Translations under genes and position numbers: made by a program
Notes under the pieces: generated by a model
Seen by the model: the letters and a program-made list of their open reading frames with translations, nothing else
Databases searched by the model: none
What the model was told of the DNA's origin: nothing
Assembly (NCBI GenBank): GCA_016280915.1
Contig: JAEEHQ010000094.1
Location: forward strand, 1-64,000
Direction of reading: 5' to 3'
DNA length: 64,000 nucleotides
DNA from: Bacteroidales bacterium
Lineage (GTDB): Bacteria > Bacteroidota > Bacteroidia > Bacteroidales > P3
Shown here: positions 1-6,883 of the stretch, one piece after another
Layout of the letters: every line of letters starts with the position of its first letter
Numbering within the stretch: position 1 is the first letter of the stretch

Positions 1-63
1 AGCTCTCTCTGCTCTCGGCTTATGAAAACGTTCTGTTCGGCGCTCTCGCTGTGCCTCACTTTC

Positions 64-81
64 GAAATGTCCGGACATTTC
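64..81. repeat. 18-bp perfect palindrome flanking the CRISPR array
   Basis: The sequence GAAATGTCCGGACATTTC reads the same on both strands over all 18 bases. It lies 68 bp outside the first full CRISPR repeat and touches the degenerate repeat copy that follows. A perfect palindrome of this size could be an operator, a protein-binding site in a leader, or the stem of a hairpin. No gene is visible in 1-148. Confidence 0.6.
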
Positions 82-111
82 TTCATCCTTGTTTTGATGG
101 GATATGGTATC
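76..111 (+). repeat. degenerate CRISPR repeat copy
   Basis: Aligned to the array consensus from its CTTAATCC block onward, this stretch (CTTCATCC, TTTTGATGGGAT and so on) matches at about 23 of 31 positions. It stands 37 bp before the first good repeat, slightly more than the usual 30-bp spacer. Degenerate copies usually mark the old (trailer) end of an array, which would put the leader at the right end. The repeat form itself argues for the opposite reading direction. Confidence 0.55.
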
Positions 112-148
112 TGAGTGCGGAAATTATCGGATAATCTTTTCATTTTCT

Positions 149-2097
149 TGTGTCTTAATCCTTATTTTAATGGGATGTGACAATTGGAAAAAGAAGGAAA
201 ATGAAGTTCTACCTGGTGTCTTAATCCTTATTTTAATGGGATGTGACAATAGACCTTATGATGGTAATAATGGTATTAATGGTGTCTTAATCCTTATTTT
301 AATGGGATGTGACAATAGTGCCTCCTCCGTCATCGACAAACTCATCGGTGTCTTAATCCTTATTTTAATGGGATGTGACAATTGCATCTTGTATGGATGG
401 TCACTCTTTGGTGGTGTCTTAATCCTTATTTTAATGGGATGTGACAATAAGAAAGGACAACTATGAATAATTATGGTAGGTGTCTTAATCCTTATTTTAA
501 TGGGATGTGACAATAGTTCCTGTTGGTGCCACACACAATGGTGGGGTGTCTTAATCCTTATTTTAATGGGATGTGACAATTCTTCTCCATATGGAGGGAG
601 GACTGATTAAGGTGTCTTAATCCTTGTTTTAATGGGATGTGACAATATTGGCAGTACTACACGCCTGAGAGCGTCTAGGTGTCTTAATCCTTATTTTAAT
701 GGGATGTGACAATAGTGTTCTGGCATGATAACGATTGTGCTGAGGTGTCTTAATCCTTCTTTTAATGGGATGTGACAATCAATAGAACAATTGAGTTTGA
801 TCAAAAACCGGTGTCTTAATCCTTATTTTAATGGGATGTGACAATCAGCTAAGGACAAAGTATTCAATGAAACAGGGTGTCTTAATCCTTATTTTAATGG
901 GATGTGACAATTAGACGTACCCTGCAATGTCCACTTTGAGGGGTGTCTTAATCCTTATTTTAATGGGATGTGACAATATGAAGAAACTTTTTAAAATTTA
1001 AACCGCAGGTGTCTTAATCCTTATTTTAATGGGATGTGACAATTCAGAAGTGCAATGTTCCCTGTCTTATTATGGTGTCTTAATCCTTATTTTAATGGGA
1101 TGTGACAATTACTGAAGAATTATTAGAAAATATGGATAGGTGTCTTAATCCTTCTTTTAATGGGATGTGACAATAAAGGTATTGAACATGATATTTATAT
1201 CAGTGGTGTCTTAATCCTTATTTTAATGGGATGTGACAATCGTATGGCCGTCACCACTAAGGCCGCTCAAGGTGTCTTAATCCTTATTTTAATGGGATGT
1301 GACAATAACGGTACTCAAAAGTAATACGTCAGCGGTGGTGTCTTAATCCTTATTTTAATGGGATGTGACAATTGACAATCGTGAAGCTGCAATTAACGAG
1401 ATGGTGTCTTAATCCTTATTTTAATGGGATGTGACAATTAATAAAATGTAAGTTGGTGTCCACTTATAGGTGTCTTAATCCTTATTTTAATGGGATGTGA
1501 CAATATAGAACTCCGCAACCTGCAAATAACAAGGGTGTCTTAATCCTTATTTTAATGGGATGTGACAATTTCAAATGGGCAGAAAATATAAGGAGGACGG
1601 TGTCTTAATCCTTATTTTAATGGGATGTGACAATCAATGCTGAAAAATACTGTATGGGTATTAGGGTGTCTTAATCCTTATTTTAATGGGATGTGACAAT
1701 ATATTCCAAGGTATGTTAAATAATCTGTTCGGTGTCTTAATCCTTATTTTAATGGGATGTGACAATTGCACCCCGTCAATCGTGTAGCGTATCGGCGGTG
1801 TCTTAATCCTTATTTTAATGGGATGTGACAATTTAACATTAAAAACTTTGTCAGAATGGAAAGGTGTCTTAATCCTTATTTTAATGGGATGTGACAATCT
1901 ATGACTTTTCAACAACAATCCCCTTATGGGTGTCTTAATCCTTATTTTAATGGGATGTGACAATTTCCGGATTAAAAACAAATTCATAGCGTGGGGTGTC
2001 TTAATCCTTATTTTAATGGGATGTGACAATCATTGTAGACAGGTAGTTGTTTAGGATGGAAGGTGTCTTAATCCTTATTTTAATGGGATGTGACAAT
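149..2097 (+). CRISPR. CRISPR array, 30 repeats of 36 bp and 29 spacers
   Basis: Thirty near-identical 36-bp repeats begin GGTGTCTTAATCC and end GGGATGTGACAAT, at 149, 215, 281, 347 and so on to 2062. Twenty-nine unique spacers of 29-31 bp (mostly 30) separate them, giving a period of about 66 bp. The repeat holds a short dyad, ATCC with GGAT. The first copy has T instead of G at base 1. Internal variants occur at 611 (CTTGTTTT), 744 and 1139 (both CTTCTTTT). The repeat's end resembles the ...ACAAC end of type III-B repeats I recall from Porphyromonas, favouring + strand crRNAs with a GUGACAAU tag. That direction is inference. The likely partner is the type III operon at 6884-18518, since no other cas genes are in the window. 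Confidence 0.99.
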
Positions 2098-2639
2098 CAC
2101 GATTTTCATATTCAAAATAATATCAGTTTGTTACGCTAAGTTTTAAAGATATTATTTTGGCTTGGGTAGGTATCATAAGGACCCTTTCGTGGCATTTTTC
2201 TTATCGTAATGGTGCGGCGATGATGTCCGATAAAGTGTTTCTTTGTTTGTTGATGATAGCCTTTACGATGTCCAAAATGTCAAAGAACGCTTACAATAGC
2301 CATAGGGATACAACCTTATGGTGTTTGTTTTGCAAAAATACACTTTTTTTTTGACTTGTTTTTCTTTTTCTAAAAAAATCAAGAGGTTTGACTATCTACC
2401 CTCCCTCCTCCCCTAGGTAAAAAGGGGTTGATGACTACTATCTGATGATGGTAATTCATTTTTTTACCTACTTCAAGGTCCTGTTACTTTTTTCTTTTTG
2501 GGATAATATCAATCTAATTAACAGCATATTACCAACTAAATAAACGTGATTATAATACCTTGTGCAAATTGATTGCATGAGGTTGTGTTACTTTTGTGGC
2601 GAAAAATAATGAAAAAAGGAGAAACAAAAAGTAAAAATA
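2098..2639. other. AT-rich intergenic region right of the CRISPR array
   Basis: This 540-bp stretch between the last repeat and the first small-peptide gene is AT-rich. It has long T runs near 2345-2375 and a pyrimidine-rich patch (ctccctcctcccc) near 2401. It would hold the leader if the array were read leftwards, but I see no clear TAnnTTTG promoter pointing into the array. A 65-codon open frame at 2157-2354 has no convincing protein character. Confidence 0.5.
2589..2596 (+). promoter_or_regulatory. -7 element for the first small-peptide gene
   Basis: TACTTTTG fits the Bacteroidota -7 consensus TAnnTTTG and lies 43 bp before the start codon at 2640. A -33 TTG at the ideal distance is not obvious. 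The same placement of a -7-like element before each of the following copies supports it. Confidence 0.5.
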
Positions 2640-2771
2640 ATGAAATCAAAAACTACCAAATACATCGTTAAGATTGCCATCGCAGTTCTTCCCATTGTGT
2701 TGGATTTGGTGAATCAGGAGGATGGAGAAGAAAAAAAAGATGTTAGGGATTTCTATTTATCAAGAATTTGA
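2640..2771 (+). CDS. small hydrophobic peptide, diverged copy 1 of 4 (43 aa)
   Basis: The 43-residue peptide shares the core VLPIVLDLVNQE, followed by DGEEKK, with the three downstream copies. It has a different N-terminus (MKSKTTKYIVKIAIA) and a longer tail ending YLSRI. The hydrophobic segment covers roughly residues 8-24, followed by an acidic-polar tail. The start at 2640 is chosen by homology to the other copies. An ATG at 2609 opens a different frame of only 20 codons. Function unknown. The lysine-studded hydrophobic helix recalls the very short 'smalltalk'-type peptides annotated in Bacteroidales, and small membrane toxins, but I cannot test either resemblance. Conservation of the coding part between diverged copies is the main reason to call it a gene. 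Confidence 0.6.
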   Translation: MKSKTTKYIVKIAIAVLPIVLDLVNQEDGEEKKDVRDFYLSRI

Positions 2772-2936
2772 GAATTGGAGAAATTGGAAATCGCATTTTT
2801 TGAATTTGATAAGGATTAGAGACTTTAATTGCAAGCAATAAAGAGAATTTGAATATATGCAAATAGACTGCACGAGAAGGTTGTTTCTTTGCACCATCAA
2901 ACAAAAACGATTATTAACCTTTAAAATATTTTTACT

Positions 2937-3050
2937 ATGAACCCTATAGTTGTAAAGACCCTAGTTAAGATCGTCATCGCAGTTCTTCCCATTGTGTTGG
3001 ATTTGGTGAATCAGGAGAATGGAGAAGAAAAACAAACGCCATGCAAATAG
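2937..3050 (+). CDS. small hydrophobic peptide, copy 2 (37 aa)
   Basis: The 37-residue peptide starts MNPIVVKTLVK, has a hydrophobic stretch at about residues 5-24 with lysines at 7 and 11, and ends NGEEKQTPCK with a single cysteine near the C-terminus. It differs from copies 3 and 4 at residue 4 (Ile for Thr) and at one Val/Ala position. The -7-like element for this copy is TTTCTTTG at 2884-2891, weaker than the TATCTTTG of the next two. The N-terminal helix could insert in or lie on the membrane. There is no signal cleavage site or partner gene to define a role. Confidence 0.65.
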   Translation: MNPIVVKTLVKIVIAVLPIVLDLVNQENGEEKQTPCK

Positions 3051-3067
3051 ACTGCACGAGCAGGTTG

Positions 3068-3075
3068 TATCTTTG
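3068..3075 (+). promoter_or_regulatory. -7 element of small-peptide copy 3
   Basis: TATCTTTG matches TAnnTTTG and lies 45 bp before the ATG at 3121. The same element recurs at 3252-3259 for copy 4 (184 bp later), so each peptide gene appears to carry its own promoter. Confidence 0.6.
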
Positions 3076-3120
3076 CACCATCAAACAAAAACGATTATTA
3101 ACCTTTAAAATATTTTTACT

Positions 3121-3234
3121 ATGAACCCTACAGTTGTAAAGACCCTAGTTAAGATTGCCATCGCAGTTCTTCCCATTGTGTTGGATTTGGTGAATCAGGA
3201 GAATGGAGAAGAAAAACAAACGCCATGCAAATAG
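3121..3234 (+). CDS. small hydrophobic peptide, copy 3 (37 aa)
   Basis: A 37-residue peptide starting MNPTVVKTLVKIAIA and ending KQTPCK. Layout matches copy 2: a hydrophobic helix with two lysines on one side, then an acidic-polar tail. It has its own -7 element (3068-3075) and an AT-rich leader of about 40 bp. Exact 184-bp spacing to copies 2 and 4 shows the whole promoter-leader-gene cassette was duplicated. Function unknown. Confidence 0.65.
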   Translation: MNPTVVKTLVKIAIAVLPIVLDLVNQENGEEKQTPCK

Positions 3235-3251
3235 ACTGCACAAGCAGGTTG

Positions 3252-3259
3252 TATCTTTG
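3252..3259 (+). promoter_or_regulatory. -7 element of small-peptide copy 4
   Basis: TATCTTTG, exactly 184 bp after the equivalent element of copy 3 and 45 bp before the ATG at 3305. Confidence 0.6.
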
Positions 3260-3304
3260 CACCATCAAACAAAAACGATTATTAACCTTTAAAATATTTT
3301 TACT

Positions 3305-3418
3305 ATGAACCCTACAGTTGTAAAGACCCTAGTTAAGATTGTCATCGCAGTTCTTCCCATTGTGTTGGATTTGGTGAATCAGGAGAATGGAGAAGAAAAA
3401 CAAACGCCATGCAAATAG
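3305..3418 (+). CDS. small hydrophobic peptide, copy 4 (37 aa)
   Basis: A 37-residue peptide starting MNPTVVKTLVKIVIA, identical to copy 3 except Val for Ala in the helix, with the same NGEEKQTPCK tail. It is the last intact copy. The sequence after it keeps a promoter but has lost the gene. Function unknown. Its position between the CRISPR array and the cas operon may or may not be meaningful. Confidence 0.65.
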   Translation: MNPTVVKTLVKIVIAVLPIVLDLVNQENGEEKQTPCK

Positions 3419-3435
3419 ACTGCACAAGGAGGTTG

Positions 3436-3443
3436 TACTTTTG
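3436..3443 (+). promoter_or_regulatory. orphan -7 element of decayed fifth cassette
   Basis: TACTTTTG sits at the repeat-equivalent position but is followed only by a 7-codon frame (ATG at 3490, stop TAG) and remnants such as attgtgttgaatcaattg. It may now drive the downstream operon that starts at 3673, with a leader of about 220 bp. Confidence 0.45.
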
Positions 3444-3672
3444 CACCATCAAACAAGAAATGAATGATTACTTTTAAAACTGATAAGATATGAACAAAAA
3501 AGATTTATTGTAGTCGACGTAATAAGAATTGTGTTGAATCAATTGTCTGGTGCAAATCCAGCAGAAGCCATCACACAGCCTTGAGCGACAGGGACAGGCC
3601 AGTTCCCAGCACAGGGAATCCCCATACAACAAAAATACCGGCCATCAATAAACAAACCAAAAAAAAGAAAAT

Positions 3673-4167
3673 ATGAAAACCAGTACCCTTACACACACCC
3701 AGAGCATGGTAATGAATAGCAACCAAACCCTCAGCACCCTTATTACCAAACATCTTCCTGCCTTGTCGGGTAGCTCGTTGACCTACAATCCCGCCAAACA
3801 GGTGTTTCTGACAATGGGCTACACCAGCAGAGCTGGCAACACCTACTACAAAGCCATACGCGTGTCGGACCGACTGGCCATATACTATGATTTGGGCGAG
3901 GGCTATGCCCACACGTTCCTAAACGGCATCACGCTGTTCTGTTGGGACGGACAGGAGGCCAAAGTGATTGCCCGCAGATCGTGGGGAGGATGCAACTACA
4001 GGATATTCAACGAAGGCAATGCCAAGATGGAATGTATTGACATGCTGCGGGAGTTCCTGTCGGGGCAGCTGAAGGCCTCGGGCGAGCAGGTGGGACAGGG
4101 CCAGCTGCTGGAATACTCGCGTGAGATGGTCAACGAGACCCACCAACAGCGGCTGCTGGCCGTGTAG
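3673..4167 (+). CDS. unknown protein, paralog of the next gene (164 aa)
   Basis: A soluble 164-residue protein with no signal peptide or membrane segment, not recognised. It shares a motif with the next gene of the form N-x-Y-Y-x3-R-x2-D-R-x-A-I-x4-G (NTYYKAIRVSDRLAIYYDLG here), followed by an aromatic turn (FLNGITLFCWDGQ; compare YLDGLDLYAFNGQ). A polar helical C-terminal part follows. An AAA-rich leader precedes the ATG, as is usual here in place of a Shine-Dalgarno sequence. A later ATG (residue 13, at 3709) is possible. It is followed after 57 bp by its paralog and then by a PIF1-like helicase on the same strand, which suggests one operon. GC content is higher than in the peptide array to its left. 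Confidence 0.75.
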   Translation: MKTSTLTHTQSMVMNSNQTLSTLITKHLPALSGSSLTYNPAKQVFLTMGYTSRAGNTYYKAIRVSDRLAIYYDLGEGYAHTFLNGITLFCWDGQEAKVIARRSWGGCNYRIFNEGNAKMECIDMLREFLSGQLKASGEQVGQGQLLEYSREMVNETHQQRLLAV

Positions 4168-4224
4168 GGACGAGGCCGAATCATATAATTAATATCATTT
4201 CATCAACAAAAAAACAAATATACT

Positions 4225-4728
4225 ATGGCAAATCTTACAAAAGCAATCAACAAGAATTTTTTAGACCAAGTGCTTCCCACTTTTGGCAATCCCAGAACCG
4301 CAATACCCGTTTGGGACAACGGACAGAAGATGTTTATATGTAATGAGATGGAAAGCCTCAGCGGTAACCGCTACTATATGGGGGTGCGCTTCTGTGATAG
4401 AGTTGCCATTGTGGAACATGTGGGCATCTACCACAACTGGACCTATTTGGACGGGTTGGACCTCTACGCCTTCAATGGGCAGCGAGTTGAACTGATACAG
4501 AAAAAAGAATATAACAAGATGTACCGCAAGGAGGAGACTGTGCGCCAGGAGGCTGAGCAGATGATTGTGGATTACCTGAAGGGAGTGCACAAGGCCAAGC
4601 GGGTGACCGTGGCAGCGGATGAGTTGGCTCAGCACGCCCATGAGATGGTGGAGGCCTGCTATAAGAGTTATCTGGATAGCGACTACAACACATGCCTGGT
4701 CAAGATACTGCCCGCCATAAGTCGATAA
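4225..4728 (+). CDS. unknown protein, paralog of the preceding gene (167 aa)
   Basis: A 167-residue soluble protein carrying the same N-x-Y-Y-x3-R-x2-D-R-x-A-I-x4-G pattern as the preceding gene (NRYYMGVRFCDRVAIVEHVG), then an extended helical region with many Lys, Glu and Gln residues. Overall identity between the two is modest, so the duplication is old. The gene ends 33 bp before the helicase start, so co-transcription is likely. No known fold could be assigned from sequence alone. A DNA- or helicase-accessory role would be guesswork based only on the neighbour. Confidence 0.8.
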   Translation: MANLTKAINKNFLDQVLPTFGNPRTAIPVWDNGQKMFICNEMESLSGNRYYMGVRFCDRVAIVEHVGIYHNWTYLDGLDLYAFNGQRVELIQKKEYNKMYRKEETVRQEAEQMIVDYLKGVHKAKRVTVAADELAQHAHEMVEACYKSYLDSDYNTCLVKILPAISR

Positions 4729-4761
4729 GCCTGAAGTATAACCAATAAAAAAACATATAAA

Positions 4762-6840
4762 ATGAACGGCGTACAAATTGACACCACCAATGCACAGCAG
4801 GTTTTTGCCTACGAACTGATAGCCCACACCAACAGCAGTTTCTTCCTGACAGGGAGGGCCGGCACGGGCAAGACCACTTTTCTGCACCGTGTGCAGGAGC
4901 TGGTGGACAAACGTTTTGTGGTGCTGGCACCCACGGGTGTTGCCGCCATTCTGGCGGGAGGAGAGACCATACATAGTTTCTTCGGCCTGCCTCTGGAGGT
5001 TTGTACGCCGGCCACTTGTGGCAAACTGAACGAAAAGCGGATACTTACCATCCTGCATGCCGACACAATTATTATAGACGAGGTGTCGATGGTTCGGTGC
5101 GACATAGTGGATGCGATAGATTACACCCTGCGCCGAGTGCTGCGCAACAACATGCCCTTCGGCGGCAAACAGGTGGTGTTTGTGGGCGACATGTTCCAAC
5201 TGCCCCCTGTGGTGTCCAACGGCCCTGAGAAAGAGATGCTGCGCTATCTATACCAGGCGGATGATTTCTTCTTCTACAAGGCCAACGTGATCAGACGTAT
5301 GCGGTTGGTGACGATAGAATTTCAGAAGGTGTACCGCCAGGCAGACACGGCATTCCTGCACATACTGGAAGATGTGCGGCTGAACAAAATTACCCCTCAC
5401 GACGTGCAACAACTGCATCGGCGCGAGTGCTTGCCGCAACCAGAGGACGGCATGGTGATTACGCTCACATCGGTGAACCGGACGGCCGACAGCCTGAACC
5501 GCCAACGTCTGGCAGAGATAGAGGCGGAAGAGAGGGTATATGAGGGCGTTGTGGAGGGTCGGTTTGACGGCAAACGCTTCCCCGTGGAGGAAAACCTGCA
5601 CCTGAAGGTGGGGGCACAGGTGATGTTTACCCGCAACGACCAGATGAAGCGTTGGGTGAACGGGACGCTGGGCGTGGTGGAACGGCTGGAAGAGAATGCA
5701 GTATACGTCACCGTTGACGAAGGCGACACCTATGAGGTGCCCAAAGCATCATGGGAATCGGTAGAGTATGAGTACAACGCGACAGATAAGAAACTGAACA
5801 AGGAGGTGACAGGCACGTTTACCCAATATCCCCTGCGCTTGGCATGGGCCATCACGGTGCATAAGAGCCAGGGCATGACCTTTGACAAGATGTCGCTGAA
5901 CCTGAGCAACGGTTTCTTTGCTGCCGGACAGCTGTATGTGGCGTTGAGTCGCGTGCGCACGCTGGAGGGCTTGTACCTGAAGGGTGGCATGAGGGGCCTT
6001 TGTGCAAAGACCAACAAGGAGATTGTGGCCTTTGCCAGCAACTACAACGACGAGGCGGCCATCAGCCACGAGATTGAGAGCGGCAAGGCGGTGTATGGGC
6101 TGATACAGGAGCATGACTATGATGAAGCTGCCAAACAGTATCTGCTGTTGGTACATAAGTATGCGGAGCAGGGAGACATCAAGGAGGCGATGCAACAGGC
6201 CAAGCGTTTCTTGGACACCGTGGTGTGCGATGAGGAGCTGTATGGGGTGATTGCATCGGTGCCCGTGACGCTGAGCGAGGCAAGCCATTGGTCGACACAA
6301 TTTCTGGCCGCGCTGTTGAGCCTGTATGCAGGAAAGTACGAAGAGGCGTTGGCCTGTGTGGACCGTGTGCTGGCATACCACCGCTGCCAGGAGGCCCTCT
6401 ATGTGAAGTCGCGCTGCTTGGAGAAGCAGGAACGCTATGAGGAGGCCGACAGGGTGAATGCCGGGATTGCCGAAACATTTGAGGTGAATGTGCCAGACGC
6501 AAAGGTGCTATATGCAATGGCCATGCTGAACGAGCTGCATATCGGCGACCCGGGGCTTGCCATCATGCAGATGCTGGTGGATGCCAAGCCCAAATATGAC
6601 CGCGGGGTCGTGTCGATGAGGATGTTGATGCGCCGTCACCAGTTGACCTTACCGGCCAAACAGGATTGCGGGATGGTGGATTTGTTCAACTCAGATATGT
6701 CTGACCACGACTTTGCCGCCCGCCTGAAAGAGGGCAGGAAAAAGTCGCCTAAGGAGGTGAACTATCTGGTGGGACGTATCCGCAAGCTGAAGTTTGAGGA
6801 AGGTGAAGCGAGTGTGGTTGAGGAAGAGGAGGCGGATTAG
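4762..6840 (+). CDS. PIF1/RecD-like superfamily 1 DNA helicase with TPR-like C-terminal region
   Basis: A 692-residue ATP-dependent helicase. The Walker A motif is GRAGTGKTTF (about residues 31-40), followed by the motif LAPTGVAAI, Walker B TIIIDEVSMV (about 106-115), VFVGDMFQLPP, and late motifs TVHKSQGMTFD and YVALSRVRTLEGLYL (about 365-410). These are the marks of PIF1/RecD2-type 5'-3' helicases. Residues from about 430 to 640 form repeated helical pairs rich in Glu, Ala and Tyr that look like TPR units, an arrangement common in Bacteroidota homologs. It ends a + strand operon after two unknown paralogs and converges on the cas operon, with 43 bp between the stop codons. The helicase family is certain. 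Its cellular role (genome maintenance or defence) is not shown by the sequence. Confidence 0.93.
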   Translation: MNGVQIDTTNAQQVFAYELIAHTNSSFFLTGRAGTGKTTFLHRVQELVDKRFVVLAPTGVAAILAGGETIHSFFGLPLEVCTPATCGKLNEKRILTILHADTIIIDEVSMVRCDIVDAIDYTLRRVLRNNMPFGGKQVVFVGDMFQLPPVVSNGPEKEMLRYLYQADDFFFYKANVIRRMRLVTIEFQKVYRQADTAFLHILEDVRLNKITPHDVQQLHRRECLPQPEDGMVITLTSVNRTADSLNRQRLAEIEAEERVYEGVVEGRFDGKRFPVEENLHLKVGAQVMFTRNDQMKRWVNGTLGVVERLEENAVYVTVDEGDTYEVPKASWESVEYEYNATDKKLNKEVTGTFTQYPLRLAWAITVHKSQGMTFDKMSLNLSNGFFAAGQLYVALSRVRTLEGLYLKGGMRGLCAKTNKEIVAFASNYNDEAAISHEIESGKAVYGLIQEHDYDEAAKQYLLLVHKYAEQGDIKEAMQQAKRFLDTVVCDEELYGVIASVPVTLSEASHWSTQFLAALLSLYAGKYEEALACVDRVLAYHRCQEALYVKSRCLEKQERYEEADRVNAGIAETFEVNVPDAKVLYAMAMLNELHIGDPGLAIMQMLVDAKPKYDRGVVSMRMLMRRHQLTLPAKQDCGMVDLFNSDMSDHDFAARLKEGRKKSPKEVNYLVGRIRKLKFEEGEASVVEEEEAD

Positions 6841-6883
6841 GAGGGTTGGATGCTGTTGGCCAGGAAGAACCCAGCCCTGTCGA

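Larger units (their letters stand above)
2857..3460 (+). repeat. tandem 184-bp direct repeat, three full units plus partial
   Basis: The marker ATGCAAATAG recurs at 2857, 3041, 3225 and 3409, exactly 184 bp apart. Each unit holds a -7-like element, a 5' leader containing CACCATCAAACAAAAACG, and a 37-codon gene whose stop lies in the first bases of the next unit. The last partial unit keeps the promoter and leader, then loses the gene. Units differ at only a few positions, so the duplication is recent or kept uniform by recombination. The first peptide gene (2640-2771) lies outside the exact repeats and is older or diverged. Confidence 0.95.

Noticed and set aside
104-579. Open frames on both strands across the CRISPR array with repeated VLILILMGCDN or SHPIKIRIKTP
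   Set aside because: The 66-bp repeat-spacer period is a multiple of three, so the repeats stay in frame by chance. The lipobox-like look (LMGC) is an artefact of the repeat.
1661-2029. 122-codon minus-strand frame with six SHPIKIRIKTP units
   Set aside because: Same CRISPR artefact as above.
2157-2354. 65-codon + strand frame right of the array
   Set aside because: No family likeness, AT-rich low-complexity end, and no promoter that fits.
4261-5199. 312-codon minus-strand frame
   Set aside because: It is antisense to the second unknown gene and the helicase start. Its composition is the mirror of a high-GC coding frame.
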